Notes under the pieces: model-generated
Seen by the model: only the letters and a program-made list of their open reading frames with translations
Database searches by the model: none
What the model was told of the DNA's origin: nothing
Program-made: the position numbers and the translations under genes
Part shown: piece after piece, positions 36,399 through 48,548 of the stretch
Layout: each line of letters opens with the position of its first letter
How positions within the stretch are numbered: the first letter of the stretch is position 1
Origin: Nymphaea colorata
Lineage: Eukaryota; Streptophyta; Magnoliopsida; Nymphaeales; Nymphaeaceae
Length of the DNA stretch: 64,000 nucleotides
Assembly (NCBI RefSeq): GCF_008831285.2
Contig: NW_022204507.1
Coordinates: 4,980,174-5,044,173 of the forward strand
Direction of reading: 5' to 3'

Positions 36399-38748
36399 TG
36401 GTATTAGAGCAGAACAACCATATGGCGCAAAGCAATTCTTCTTCAAGCATAGTGTCTGCCCCAAGCAAATATCCTTACCCATACAATCTGAACATTGCCA
36501 ATTTCATGTCAATCAAGCTCAACCAAAACAATTTTCTACTATGGCGAACGCAGATGACAGGGCTCATCGAAAGCCCGGATATGACTAGTTTTCTAGATGG
36601 AGAATATCAGCCTCCTGCAAAGTTCCTCACCACCTCTGATGGAAGTACAGTCACGGAACTGAATCCTGACTATCTCACCTAGTGGAAGTCATATCAACTT
36701 CTTAGAGGATGGATCACTGGGACACTTGCTAAGGAAATCTTTGGCATTATCATTGGACAACAAACTGCCATGGAGGTATGGACCACCCTAACTCAGCATT
36801 TTGCTAACAGGTCCAAGGAACGAGAAATGTTTCTTATGCAAAAACTTCAAATGCATAAGAAAGGAAACTCGTCTAATGATGAATATATCTGCAGCTTTAA
36901 GAAAAATTCTGATGAGCTCACTGCCATTGGAAAGCTTATTTCAGACAAAACCAAGGTTTTTTGGCTTCTCACCAGCCTCGAAAAAGATTATGAATCTTTC
37001 TGAACAACCTTACTCACAACCATGTGGAAACCACCAGCACCCTCATATCTTGAGGTAGTCGCTCTTCTTCAAAATCATGAAACCATGAGGACATTAGAAG
37101 AAGACTCTCCCAGCACCCACGTTGCATTTATCAGTCACCATCAACCAAATCAGAGAAACAGGAGAGGCAAAAATCAAAACAACTTCAATTCTAAAGGACG
37201 TGGTTTTATGCAAGCTAGTCAAGGTGGCTCATGGAATTCAGACAACAAAAACAAAGACAACAACCATAACCAATCAGCCTAGAAAAATTTCATATTACTC
37301 ATATAGGCAGGCCACTATAGCTAATGGGCAACAAAAACTTGTTCCTGATAATGTTCTAGTCATTCCAAAGATCAAGAAGAACCTTATCTCTGTCAGTCAA
37401 TTAACGTCATATTTTCCTTATATTTTTGAATTTTCAACTAATGAATTTGCTGTGAAGGAAAAGACGACCAACAAGGTGGTAATTACGGGAAGAGGCCTGA
37501 TAAACTCTATGCAGTTGAAAATAAGGAAGAAGGCAGCACAGATTTCATGAAGTATATTTCTCTACAAGATTTCAAGCAACAAATAAAGAAATATGGCACC
37601 AACATCTAGGCCATATTCATCATAAGGTAGTAAATTTTCTTGCAAATAAAAAGGCTATTCATGTGACAGGCTCTAGCTCTTTAAACAGTGTATGCTCTAG
37701 TTGTCTAATGGCAAAAATGTGCCATCTTCCTTTCTTACCAGTGGATGAGCATTGTGATAATTTTCTTGACAAAGTCCACTACGATCTATGGGGATGAGCC
37801 CCAATTATTTCAGTTGCTAAATTCTGATTTTATGTTGTCTTTATTGATGAAGCCACCTGATTCACTCGGTTCTATCCCTTGCGCTATAATCAGTTATAAT
37901 ACGTATTTACAATTTTTCATAAATATGTTGAAAATCAGTTTGATAAGAAAATCAAGAAGTTTCAAACAGATCAAGGGGGTGAATTCAATAGTCTTAAACT
38001 TGCAACATATTTACAAGAAAATGGTATACATCATCACAAAACCTACCTAAGATGCCATCATAAAATGGAATGGCAGAAAGGTGCCATAGAACCATTGCCG
38101 AACTTGGGTTGGCATGATGTTTAATGCAAATATAGCAGCTCGGTACTGGATTTAAACTTTTTCCACTGCAGTTTGGCTTATAATAGACTGTCCACTCCAA
38201 CGTTGAAGATGAAATCTCCTTTTGAACTGGTTTTTGGAAAAAAATGCATCTTAGTCTTGTTTTCGAACATTTGGAACTAGATGCTTTCCATATCTAAGAG
38301 ATTACGCTCACAACAAACTTGAACCAAGTTCTTTACCATGCGTATTTTTGGGATACAGTAATACACACAAGGGATACAAATGTTTATATCCACCTATAGG
38401 AAAAATATATATATCCCAACATGTTGTCTTTGATGAAAGTATCTTTCCCTATAAACAGCCTGGAGCACGTTTTTCTTCTACATCATCTTGCAAAAACGGA
38501 GCAACATACAGTGATTGGATGGCGTTAAATCATTGTCAAATCTTTCCCAAGATGATAAAAAAGATGATTCATGCCAAGTGATCAATCATCATCATCTCTT
38601 GCACAATGGATCATTAGACAATCGTTCAGTTCAAGAGGCACATGGAGGAGAGAACAACATTTCAGCACATGAAACACTTGGTAGTGACGATGATCTACAT
38701 GGTCAAGACGAAAGTGATCTGCCTTCACCAGCCAATAGTATTTTTTAA
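36399..38748 (+). mobile_element. Ty1/copia fragment II: PBS, gag, integrase, truncated before RT
   Basis: The primer site is TGGTATTAGAGC (36399-36410), and gag starts at 36422 (MAQSNSSSS). Gag reads YPYNLNIANFMSIKLNQNNF, WTTLTQHFANRSKEREMF and LTSLEKDYESF, ending in a basic, Asn-rich tail without a clear zinc knuckle. Protease is missing. LVPDNVLVIPKIKKNLISVS and HQHLGHIHHKVVNFLANKK mark the pre-integrase region. The integrase core is interrupted by stops (FYVVFIDEAT, FQTDQGGEFNSL, KSPFELVFGKK). The C-terminal piece GYKCLYPPIGKIYISQHVVF is at about 38360-38430. RT and RNase H are absent; the element stops where the palindromic array begins. Confidence 0.9.
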
Positions 38749-38754
38749 GTATTT

Positions 38755-41025
38755 TTTGGCACCTAATATGTTTCATTTGTTATTACATATATTTGATCAC
38801 TTATATTTAATTGAGATATTAAGTGATTCATTTTCACTTGTTATTACGTATAATTGATCACTTATATTTAATTGAGTGTGCGTAGCCATTTGTTACATAC
38901 GTATAGAATGACTTAGTGGCTTGAAATAAGAAGTTCATTTGGAAATGACTAAGTGTCAGGTCATTAAATTGGTGCCTTATAGTTAATCAAATGTATTTCA
39001 CCTGTTAGTACATATATAGTGAATGATTTAAATGATTGAAATCACAAGTTTATATAGATACAAATGGGATCTATGCATTACTTTGAACGCGTGTAGTTAG
39101 TCCGATGAGTTGAATTTGTTGTTGCAACTATAGTGCACGATCTAAAGGATTGAAATCACAAGTTCGTATCAATAGAAGTGCGATTTAAGTGATTGAAATG
39201 ATCACATATACTCAATTGAATGTGCTTAACTTGTTGTTACATCCATATTGCTTGATTAAGTGAATTGAAATCACAAGTTTGTATGAAAATGAATGACATT
39301 CAAGTGATTTATTTAGTGTCTTATAGTTAACCTAATGTGTTTCACTTGTTATTACATCTATGATCAACGATTTAAACGATTAAAACTCACAAGTTTATAT
39401 GGATATAAAGAAGACATATGGATTAGCTCGATCCCTTGTAGTTTGTTCAATAAGTTGAACTTGTTGTTACATCTCTAGTGATCGATGTAAGGAATTGAAA
39501 TCACAAGTTCGTATCAATACGAGTGAGATTTAAGTGATCCATTTGATCACACATACTTAATTGAATGTGCTTAACTGTTGTTATGTCTATGTTAAATGAT
39601 TTAGTAGATTGAAATCATAGGTTTGTATGAAAATGAATGAGATTTGAGTGATTCATTTAGTGCCTTATAGGTAACTAATATGTTTCACTTGTTATTACAT
39701 ATATTTGATCACTTATATTTAATTGAGAGATTAAGTGATTCATTTTCACTTGTAGTTGCATATATTTGATCACTTATATTTAATTGAGTGTGCGTAGCCA
39801 TTTGTTACTTACATATAGAATGACTTAGTGGCTTGAAATAAGAAGTTCGTTGGAAATGAATGAGAGTCAGGTCATTAGATTGGTCCCTTATAGTTAATCT
39901 AGTGTATTTCACTTGTTATTACATCTATAATGAATGATTTAAATGATTTAAATCACAAGTTCATATGGATATAAAAGGGATCTACGCATTACTTTGAACA
40001 CGTGTAGTTAGTCCAATGAGTTGAATTTGTTGTTACGTCTATAGTGAATGATCTAAAGGATTGAAATCACATGTTCGTGCCAATACAAGTGAGATTTAAG
40101 TGATTCATATGATCTTGCATACTTAATTGAATGTGTTTAACTTGTTGTTATGTCTATATTAAATGATTTAGTAGATCGAAATTACAAGTTTGTATGAAAA
40201 TGAATGAGATTCGAGTGATTCATGTGGTGTCTTATGGTTAACATATTGTGTTTCACTTGTTATTACATTTATAATGATTCTTAATACGGATGTGCTTAAC
40301 AAGTGATTCATTTCGTGTCTTATAGTTAACCTAATGTGTTTCACTTGTAATTTGATTGAATGTGCTTAGTAAGTGAAACACATTGTATTAACAATAGGGC
40401 ACCAAATGAATCAGTCGAATCTTATTCATTTTCATGCAAACTGTGATTTCAATCTACTAAATCATTTAACATGGATGTAACAATAGGTTAAGTACATTCA
40501 ATAAAGTATGCGTGATCATATGAATCACTGAAATCTCACTCGTATTAATTTGAACTTGTGATTTCAATGTTGTGTATTGTTCGCTTTAGATGTGACAACA
40601 AGTTCAACCCATTGGACTAACTACAAGGGATCCAAGTAATGCATAGCTCCCATTTGTATCAGTGGATCTCATTTATATACATATGAACTTGTGATTTCAA
40701 TCATTTAATACATTCATTGGAGTCACTTAAACCTAACTCGTATTGGTATGACTATAAACGTAATAACAAGTTCAACTTTTTGGATTAACAACAAGGTATC
40801 GATCCCATTTATGCTAATGCATCGATCCAATTTATATCGATATAAACTTGTGATTTTAATCATTTATTATAGATATAATAACAAGTGAAATACATTAGAT
40901 TAACTTTAAATGACGAATTGAATAACTTGAATTTCATTCATTTTCATTCAAACTTGTGATTTAAATCCACTAAATCATTTAATATGGATGTAACAACAAC
41001 TTCAGCACACTCAATTAAGTAAGTG
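38755..41025. repeat. Palindromic higher-order tandem array (foldback-like)
   Basis: Units of about 112-118 bp carry ATTGAAATCACAAGTT followed by one of three signatures: A, GTTTATATGGATA; B, GTTCGTATCAATAC; C, GTTTGTATGAAAATGAATG. They run A-B-C-A-B-C (39045, 39157, 39270, 39387, 39507, 39625), then a D block (GCTTGAAATAAGAAGTTC, 38920 and 39836), then A-B-C again (39955, 40067, 40185). The stretch from 38760 is duplicated from 39675, a superunit of about 915 bp. Near 40358 the orientation flips: AATGTGTTTCACTT (40333) pairs with AAGTGAAACACATT (40371) across a 24-base loop. The same units then continue inverted to about 41025. No coding is present. The structure fits a foldback-type element or an inverted satellite array. 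Confidence 0.85.
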
Positions 41026-41500
41026 TGATAAAAAATGGGGGTAATGGCGGTAAGGACCGGAAATTTGGATTCAAACGAAAGAGGGACCACGGTCCCGCAA
41101 TACCACTGAAGGATTGCCACTAGATACTGAAACCCAATGTTTGCAAAGGCGATACACACTCAGACTTCACGTCTCTCTCTGCTCATGGCAAAGGGAAAAT
41201 GAGAAGTTTGAAGAAGGCAAGAAATTACTGGCAAAAGACCGATGTCTGGCTAGAGCTCAGTGTTAATCATTTATACACAAAACTTGATAGTACAATAATT
41301 CAGCGAATAAATTCGTCTGACAAAAGTAATACGCACTGACCTTTACTTTACAAAAGAAACAAAAGAAAACAGTGCTTTGGTAGTCTTTTCAAGATTCACC
41401 AGTTAACGGCAGGACAATGATCAAAATAACACAAAAATGACTCATGACTCATTATCTTGCTTTCAGTGCAATAATCGGAAGGCGACAGATGATTCATTGT
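41026..41500. other. Unassigned segment
   Basis: No domain recognised. It could be the downstream end of the retroelement remnant at 41500-42260, read on the minus strand, but nothing diagnostic is visible. Confidence 0.25.
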
Positions 41501-42260
41501 GTTAATTTTGGCTTGAATATATTATTGTCAGAGTTTTGTCTTCATTCTTTTGTTTCGCTGCTTTCCGCCTCGGATTCCAATATTCATCGTACTGCAAATT
41601 CATGGTGGAGGCTGAAGCCTGTTGTCTGGACACGACAATTCTGGCACTTGTGCATCTCCTTTGTGATTTGCTCCAGTGTCGTACAACTTTCTTCAAACTC
41701 TTTTGTTTTTTGAATATTTTTGTACATGAGTTCTTCATCTTGAAAGACTGCAACTTCTCGATAATCAACAAAATTGATTCTTTGAAATTTTCAGCACAGC
41801 GCTACTTCCCATTTTGGACCTGCAACAAAATTTAAAAAGTCTCTAAAGACATTGTTAGCATATAATTGCCGTCGATGGAGTATTAGATTATCCAGTACAG
41901 TTTTCTTAATGGCCCATAACAAAATTTCTGTTTCGAATGAGGTCCATTTGAGGTTATTGACAATCCAGGTAATTCTTCCTACAGCTGTGTAGAGAAATCC
42001 AGATTTGGATATCTGCGTTCTGCTGCATCTGTAAATTCTGGATAAAGTTTTCTAGTTTTTTGATAGACCTTCCATCTACGCTCTGGTGTGTCTAGCAGCC
42101 AATCTTCCCATTGCCTTTCAATAGATCTCATCATCTTGCATTCTCTGGTGAGAGCGTCTGGTAAAGAATGGTGTACCCTTTTAACCAGATCAATTATAAA
42201 ATCATACTGGGATAGCAGAAATTGCCACCAAGCAAATCTTTGTAGGGAATGCACGGAAAA
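41500..42260 (-). mobile_element. RNase H-tail remnant, endogenous pararetrovirus-like or gypsy
   Basis: On the minus strand the frame 42254-41979 begins with an RNase H C-terminal signature (WQFLLSQYDFIID, then LPDALTRE), the region that ends reverse transcriptase-RNase H in caulimovirids and some gypsy elements. A second piece at 41720-41640 has the spacing C-x2-C followed by QTTG and a His-rich phrase, which recalls the polyprotein end of plant endogenous pararetroviruses. The two pieces are in different frames with stops between them. Polymerase catalytic motifs are not present in the window, so the assignment is tentative and the remnant is inactive. Confidence 0.4.
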
Positions 42261-42539
42261 GGAGCAAAGAGAGAGGCCACATGAGAGAAAGGTCGACTAG
42301 GGGGAGTGTCTTGGAATCTAAACCTAAAGTAGGAAGTGAAAGTGGGAAAGATTAATTGCAATGGCAGATTTGTTGAAGATGACTCTTATTTTGGTTGACA
42401 TATAGGCCAAACTGCAGTAATATGCTTAGTATAACTTGTGTACGTAGTGCCACCAAGTGAAGGTGTGCTTGGAAAGACCGACTTAGAAAAACACTTCAGT
42501 ATTTTATTCATGTTATAATTCAAGTGAAGGTGTGCTATG
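42261..42539. other. Unassigned segment
   Basis: No feature recognised; it is possibly the leader of the copia fragment that follows. Confidence 0.25.
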
Positions 42540-43765
42540 AAATGCAAAATGATCAAAGCACATCATTCAAAAATGTCAAATGCAATCTGCAAACAAGCCA
42601 AAAAAGAAAATGTAAGGGAAAAGAATGGGTGCTCAGCCAAATTATCCATCACAAGCCTTATATTCCTTAAGAAAGCATTTGTCTCAGAATCCAATTTACA
42701 AATTCTTCGACTCAACCACGATTGCCAAAATGTGTCTAACTGTGAAGAATCCGTGGTTGACTTTCTCAACCATTTGATGTTTCTAACTGATTCACTTAGT
42801 TTAGTTGTTGATCTTATAAGGAGGATGTCTTAGTTATATATGCATGTACATAGTGGCTTAGGAAATGAATATAAAGGTTTTGTATAACTATGACAACTTC
42901 AAAATCTCTTCCTTCATTCTGGGAAATACATGATATTCTCATAAATCAAGAAAAGTGATTAATGGTTGCCTTCTTTGCTCAAAATAGGTGTGACCTTGGC
43001 AAAGGTAGAGGTTGTAGTAGAGGTGATAAATGATTATAGAGTGTAGGAAAAAGTATATATCCAAGTTCATTATGGATAGAAAAGTCAAGTAATTGCTCAA
43101 TTATGTGGTAGGAGGAATAAAATGGCCAAGGTAGCTGGAATTTACTAAAGGCATTCATGGAAATGACTATGAAGTCAGAGGAAGACAATCAATGGCATCC
43201 AAATACAAGTACTGTGCATCATGTTGCGACTTTAGGTCTATGTTTGATGCCAAATGTGAGTGTTTTTGTTTAGTTGGTGTCATGGTAGGCAATGATGTGA
43301 ACGCCCCAATGGCAAATTAAGTCAAATCAATTCAAAAATAAGAGGTTTCTATTAACCCATGACCATGTTTTGGAAATAAAGTAAATTCTTCTATCCGTAT
43401 CTAATATATGCAAAGGTAAGAAGTGCAATATTGTGTTAAGGATGAGATGAACAAGAAAATGCAGTTTGGAGAGGGGAAGCGGTAAAGACAATATGTAAGT
43501 CTACCTAATGGATAAACGGGCAAGTGGCTGGAATAAATGGACCAATCCCATATGTTTGAATCTTTATTTGCTAGTTCTTATCATACTACAATTTCAAATT
43601 TTGTGTGGCATGATAGATCAAGATAGGCTAGTAATTATGTAATGAAGCTGTTGAGAAATGATGATGTTATTTTGAAGGCAAAAAACAAAATACAGAAATG
43701 TGTTTTAATGGCCTTCTTACAAAATGTGGTTGTTTTCCATTTCAAATATTTAAGCATATTTACAA
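42540..43765 (+). mobile_element. Ty1/copia fragment III: gag, protease, pre-integrase
   Basis: Gag is seen at 42690-42880 (NCEESVVDFLNHLMFLTDSL, SGLGNEYKGF), followed by a Gly/Arg stretch (KGRGCSRGD) near 43005. A degraded protease motif QWHPNTSTVHHVA lies near 43190-43235, where the catalytic D-S/T-G has decayed to N-T-S. The GAG pre-integrase box WHDRSR, then NYVMKLLRNDDVILKAKNK, is at 43608-43700. Frames change several times. Homology ends at about 43765 without integrase core or RT. Confidence 0.75.
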
Positions 43766-44192
43766 TTTTTCCTTTCTAAATAATGCATGTACTCCTATGA
43801 GGACTCGTAATTGTTAACCTGCTGTGGCACAATCAGAAGTACGTGAAAGTTTGTTCATCTGCTGGAATCTCTAGAGGGATTTGGTAGTGGAGAACTATTG
43901 TGCAGAATATTTTCTATTAAGATAAGGATAATTACTAGTAGATAAATTTAATTGTAAATAGCAAAAAATAGTTTTATTAATCATTTATAAGGGCACTTAC
44001 TGTAATTAGGACAGATATCATTTGATTCTTCTCAACAAACTTCTTGCACACTATAAGAGTTTAGTAACCAAGGAAGTGCTATTTTAGCCTCTCCATCGCA
44101 TGTGTATGTGCTTTCGGTTTTGCTCTAATACCCTATTTCACTCTGTTTTACTTGTGCTTTGTTTTCCACCATACGTACTTTTGATTTTATTA
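43766..44192. other. Probable LTR region of copia fragment IV
   Basis: AT-rich non-coding sequence directly upstream of a primer-binding site. It contains CACTATAAGAG, a weak TATA-like site near 44050. LTR ends are not clear: the base pair before the primer site is not CA. Confidence 0.35.
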
Positions 44193-44850
44193 TGGTATCA
44201 GAGCTCTAAGCACTTTTTCTTTGAGCATGATCTTGGTATATTATTGACCGCTATGTGGTTATTTACTAATCATCATCTGGTCATCCCTGCTTGCACTTTC
44301 ATCTTGGTCAACATATGGCAAATACAAATGCAAATATGAATTCACTTACTAGAGAAAACCCAATCACCTCTAGTTCAAATACTTTGTCTGACATCAACAT
44401 AGAATTTGACGTCCCTCATTTGATGCATCATTTGGACAACCCATGAGATTTGTTGGTGAATTAGGATCTTAGTGGTAATAGCTATGGCACTTGGACAAGG
44501 CCATTGATAATGGCACTTGTCACCAAGAACAAAATATCATTCTTTAATGGTTCATTGCCTATGCTTGAAGTTTTTTCTCTAAATTTTCTGTTGAGATCTT
44601 ATTACAATTGTATGCTCTTGTTCTAGATCATCAACTCATTATCTCATAAAATAGAAGATAGTGTTATATATACTGCCATAGAGAGAAAAGTACAATTAGA
44701 TTTACAAGAATGCTTTTACCAAAGTACCACACAATTTTCAAATTAAGATTGTGATTAGTAAGATTAATGAAGATGCATTTCTATATCAGCATACTATATG
44801 AAATTCAAGGCTAACTGGGATGAGTTGGCTCATATGATCCTCTTCTAGTA
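44193..44850 (+). mobile_element. Ty1/copia fragment IV: PBS and gag
   Basis: A perfect copia primer site TGGTATCAGAGC lies at 44193-44204. Gag begins MANTNANMNS (44315) and reads YGTWTRPLIMALVTKNKISF, then FFNGSLP, SVIYTAIERKVQLDLQECFY and YYMKFKANWDELAHM. These follow the copia gag order (Retrotran_gag_3 then UBN2). Several stops and frame changes are present. It ends near 44850, where a LINE scrap on the other strand begins. Confidence 0.8.
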
Positions 44851-44914
44851 TTTTCGTAGGGATAAATGGTAGAAGGAGAGGGGATCTCAGCGATGAAGCC
44901 CCCTTGACTATAAA

Positions 44915-45085
44915 AAAAAACTTCATTTATTCCTTTAATAATGAGCGCATATGTGTTTGTTTCTCCAAAATCATTACCTTAGAAACCCAATTATCACAAA
45001 AACCAAGGTGGTGTAGGGATTTCCTAATGAAGTTCCACTTAACTTTGTCCTACACCTTTGACATATCAAGGTTCAGATGCATGAA
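44915..45085 (-). mobile_element. LINE (L1-type) reverse transcriptase scrap
   Basis: The minus strand reads LNLDMSKV, a stop, DKVKWNFIRKSLHHLGFCDN, then WVSKVM. This matches the plant L1 RT block LDMSKAYDRVEW...GF...W...I around the first catalytic aspartate. It is only about 55 codons long and contains a stop, so it is a dead fragment. The plus-strand frame over the same bases is its shadow. Confidence 0.65.
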
Positions 45086-45097
45086 CAGTTATTCTGA

Positions 45098-45871
45098 AAC
45101 CAAGACAAACTTCGTCGAGCACGAGACGAGGTTTAGGCCACCTCTAGATCTAGTCCAAGTGATATTTTGTTCATAAGCCTTCTTGCTTTTATAGCTGCAT
45201 TTTCTAGTCAATACCCACGAGATCAGGTTACATGCATCGTCCATAGCCTTAAAGAAAATGACAAGTGCCCCCCCTGCCCCCTGCCCACTGGCTCCCTAGC
45301 CCACTTTGAGGGGTACTTGGCGTTCACAGGAGCTTGGCACAAGCCTAGGCATATAACCAGCTTTGAACATACCCATGTCAGAGAGATAGAACTTGTCAGT
45401 GGGGGAAACAAGGATGGGGAGAACATGAAGAAGGGGTTGAGAGTTTATTTCCTCTCCTAAGTGTAAAGTGTGTCGTGGGCCTCCTCATGAGCTTGTTGTT
45501 GCCAACTCCACCATCATCAACGTCATTGTTGTTTTCTCAAGATATTTAGTGGAGAAGGTATGACTTAGCAATTTCCAACCTTCAGGAGGCTATGAAGCTC
45601 AAATGAAAGAACGGTAAGGCATTCTGCCCGTTGGAATTTGTTATGGAAAATGAAAATGAATTCTTAAAGCTGTGTGATATTAACTTTGTTTTTTTACACC
45701 TATTGTAAAGCTGTAAAATTGAATTGTGGTATTCCTTGCCATGCATGTGAAATTCTATAGAAGGTTGAAGGCATGATTTGGTTGTAGCAGAAAATATTCT
45801 TTTATGCCTGTAAAAAAATTGATTATGTACAGAAAGAGTATAAATATGTGAAAGTAAGAAGAGCACGATGC
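45098..45871 (+). repeat. ~790-bp direct repeat, copy 1
   Basis: This is colinear with 50272-51069. Both share TTTTGTTCATAAGCCTTCTT, AAATGACAAGTGCCCCC, GGAAACAAGGATGGGGAG, ACATGAAGAAGGGGT, GTGTAAAATTGAATTGTGGT (GCTGTAAAATTGAATTGTGG here), GAGTATAAATATGTGAAAG and end at AAGAAGAGCACGATGC. A TATA-like box (TATAAATAT) sits near the 3' end, so the pair looks LTR-like. However, the ends are not TG...CA, and no primer site or polypurine tract was found inside. Confidence 0.75.
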
Positions 45872-48548
45872 TCTGTTCCATCCATTCCCAGCCTCCTTGG
45901 CTATGCCCTGTTGATTCCGTGGCAGCCCTGATTTTCTCTTGTGCCTCATCTGAAACTTGCAAGATATTGCATGGGGAGGAATGGAGTGGTGGCGGAGGAG
46001 GAGTGTTGGCTTGTGATGATGCGCAACAGGTTGATGCATTATTTTGAGGGGCCAAAAAAGACATTGATGTATTTTTCTATAGCCCTGCCTCCTTTTTTCC
46101 CGAAAGTTCTTTATATGGCTAGATTTCTTTTGCACCGGTACAAATCGTTACAAAAAATGTCAAATTGGGCACTTCAATTTGGTTGTTAATTCTGTTGGAT
46201 AGTGGCCCTGAGCCCTATCCTTCATCTCGTAAGTGCAAGCCAGATTAAATTGAAAAACTCATTTCCAAAATAAAAGATTTCATTAAAATGAAATTCAAAA
46301 GTTTATTTTGTTACCATTTACAAACCAGCCAAAAATTCTCTCTGGCGATAACCACTGCTGGGATTCAGGAAATCCTGGGAGGCAGACTATAAAGTCTCAG
46401 CTTATGTTCATCTGAAGGTTGATCATTAGATTAACCTTGCGACGCCTCCCAAAATGATGTAGTTAGCTATAAAAATACTGTTCTTGCTTAAACAAGCCTT
46501 GAGTCTGTCCATTTTATTCCTGACACAGGATACTTTGCTCAAGGTTCAGTGTCGAGAACAAGCTAGGTCTTGGTTTCTTGAGTGGAGTTTGAACTGAGCC
46601 TTTAAAGCACAATAGCTCGAGCACAACAAGACATGAGCAGAGTTGGGCTCTAGCCCACTTGTGTATAACCACAACTATAATATATGCTATTGGAAACGCC
46701 TTTTACCATAGCCAATAGTCATAATGCAGTTGCCAATAAACTTATTGGCAAATACTCTTGCCCTAGCGAATAGATAAGGTTGACCTTGCCCTTTATAGCA
46801 CGGGGAAAAGTCTTTTGGTAACAACTCGTTGAGTTATTTACAATGGTAGAAGTCGTTGCTAGAAGTTCTTACAGCAGTGATTTCTTCACTGCTATAGGTC
46901 TCCTTTCCCTTTTGAAAACAAAACAAAATGCCGCTTCTATAGCAGGTAAGCCAGTTTTTTCTAATTTGAAAGTGGGATGGTTTCAAATAGATAATCTAGA
47001 TCGATACCAACAAACAAAAACATAGACTACTGAAACAAATAGAGAGAGAGAGAGAGAGAGAGAGAGATGAACACTCCATGCATCAGATTTTGGATTAACA
47101 AAAATACAGATGAAAAAACGAACAAAAAAACAAGTCAGACTTTTAGGCTATATGCAAGTTCAACTACATGTCATTTCTAGTGAGAGTTGTCTTAAAATGT
47201 CATCAGAAAATCATTTACGACTTACAAATGCAGATGTGAAGATTGAAACATCTCAAAAACATCCAACATCAAGTTATAAATCGTGTATAAGCATCTCTAA
47301 GAAAACTCTGTCCTTCGTAATGTTGCTGATCCCTTTGACAATCGTTTGTTTATTAATTGATCCTCTGACCTACAGCATCTCACTTATAAAATGAAAAATT
47401 AATGAATAAGTGAAAATGAAGCAATGCTCTAGCCATTTCTGGATACAACATATAAAAGCCACAAATAAAAACATACACACTAGAAACTCCCCTCTTCACA
47501 TGAACATTTTGTGGATCAAAGAAGAAAGGCCACTCAGAATCTGAAGCACATGCAGGTTACATATTGAAAAATGTAAAAGATATAAAAAAATAGTCCTGTT
47601 TTACACAGAATGCAACTGTAGATATAGCAGATCGAAATTGGAGACCAACAGTAATTAGTCATTAACTTGGAATAAATAAACACAATAAAGATCATGATGA
47701 AGGTAAAGAGTTCAATACTAGTGTACGTGATGCAACTTGGTAGAGGTTTCCCTCAATCATCATATTTAGAAAACATCGAATACAATTTACAAGACTAACA
47801 AAGCGGTAACTGTAAAAAATATGAAAAGGATAAGATTGGAAATATGAGTACATCCACAATATATTTCTTTTCATGGACAGTGAACTGGAAGAAAGCTCAG
47901 CAGAAGAATGTATGGGCATCATAAACAACAAATTCGAGCTGTGCATTTTCCAATCATTGTTCACCATGTGGCGTCAAATGGTGCATGCATTCTGCTGTGT
48001 ATTTTCCATCACTGGGAACAGATAAATATTTATACTTTCAAAAACATAACTTCTTTAATTGCTATATCAATAAGTAATAACACTCAAATTAGGCCAACAT
48101 GCTGTCAACTACAGAACATGGCAGCATGTACAAATTAATACTGTTAGATGTTATTGTGCTAAATAACAATGAGTAATTGATATTATTGTATAATGGTATA
48201 TGACTAATTTTCAACTGAGATCATACTATGTTATTTCAAAAACAAAATCTATAACTAGCTTACCTCGTGTTAGAAACTACAAAGTCAAAGTGATTACAAT
48301 TAAGAAAAGAGAATTCACATTTAATAACAAGAATGGAAAGATTTCTATCATCACATGGCATCCATTTATTAGTTAAAGAGATTACATTTAATTAAGAAAA
48401 TTCAACTTCTTCATGTAGGCTGGGTTTTCTTAGATTAGCAACAACACTGCGATCCTCTCTCCCTCTTTCATTGCAAAGTACCCATAGAAAATTGAATAAG
48501 AGTTTTCCTTTCAGCTACTATTTCTGTACAAGAAATAAAGTCAACATC
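45872..48548. other. Unassigned DNA in the left arm
   Basis: Frames at 45582-46064, 45755-46135, 46843-47025, 47110-47394 and 47692-47967 are kept in both arms, but only because the arms are nearly identical. None has a recognisable domain, and several overlap on opposite strands. Words such as ATTGGCAA with CCAATAG near 46690-46760 could be subterminal repeats of a DNA transposon. A (GA)n microsatellite lies at 47040-47067. Confidence 0.35.
47040..47067. repeat. (GA)n microsatellite
   Basis: About 14 GA units. The inverted counterpart, (TC)n, is at 62594-62618 in the right arm. Confidence 0.95.

Noticed and set aside
45582-46064. 160-codon minus-strand frame with a Pro-rich start, kept in both arms
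   Set aside because: Conservation merely reflects the near-identical arms. The right copy stops early, another frame overlaps in antisense, and no domain is recognised.
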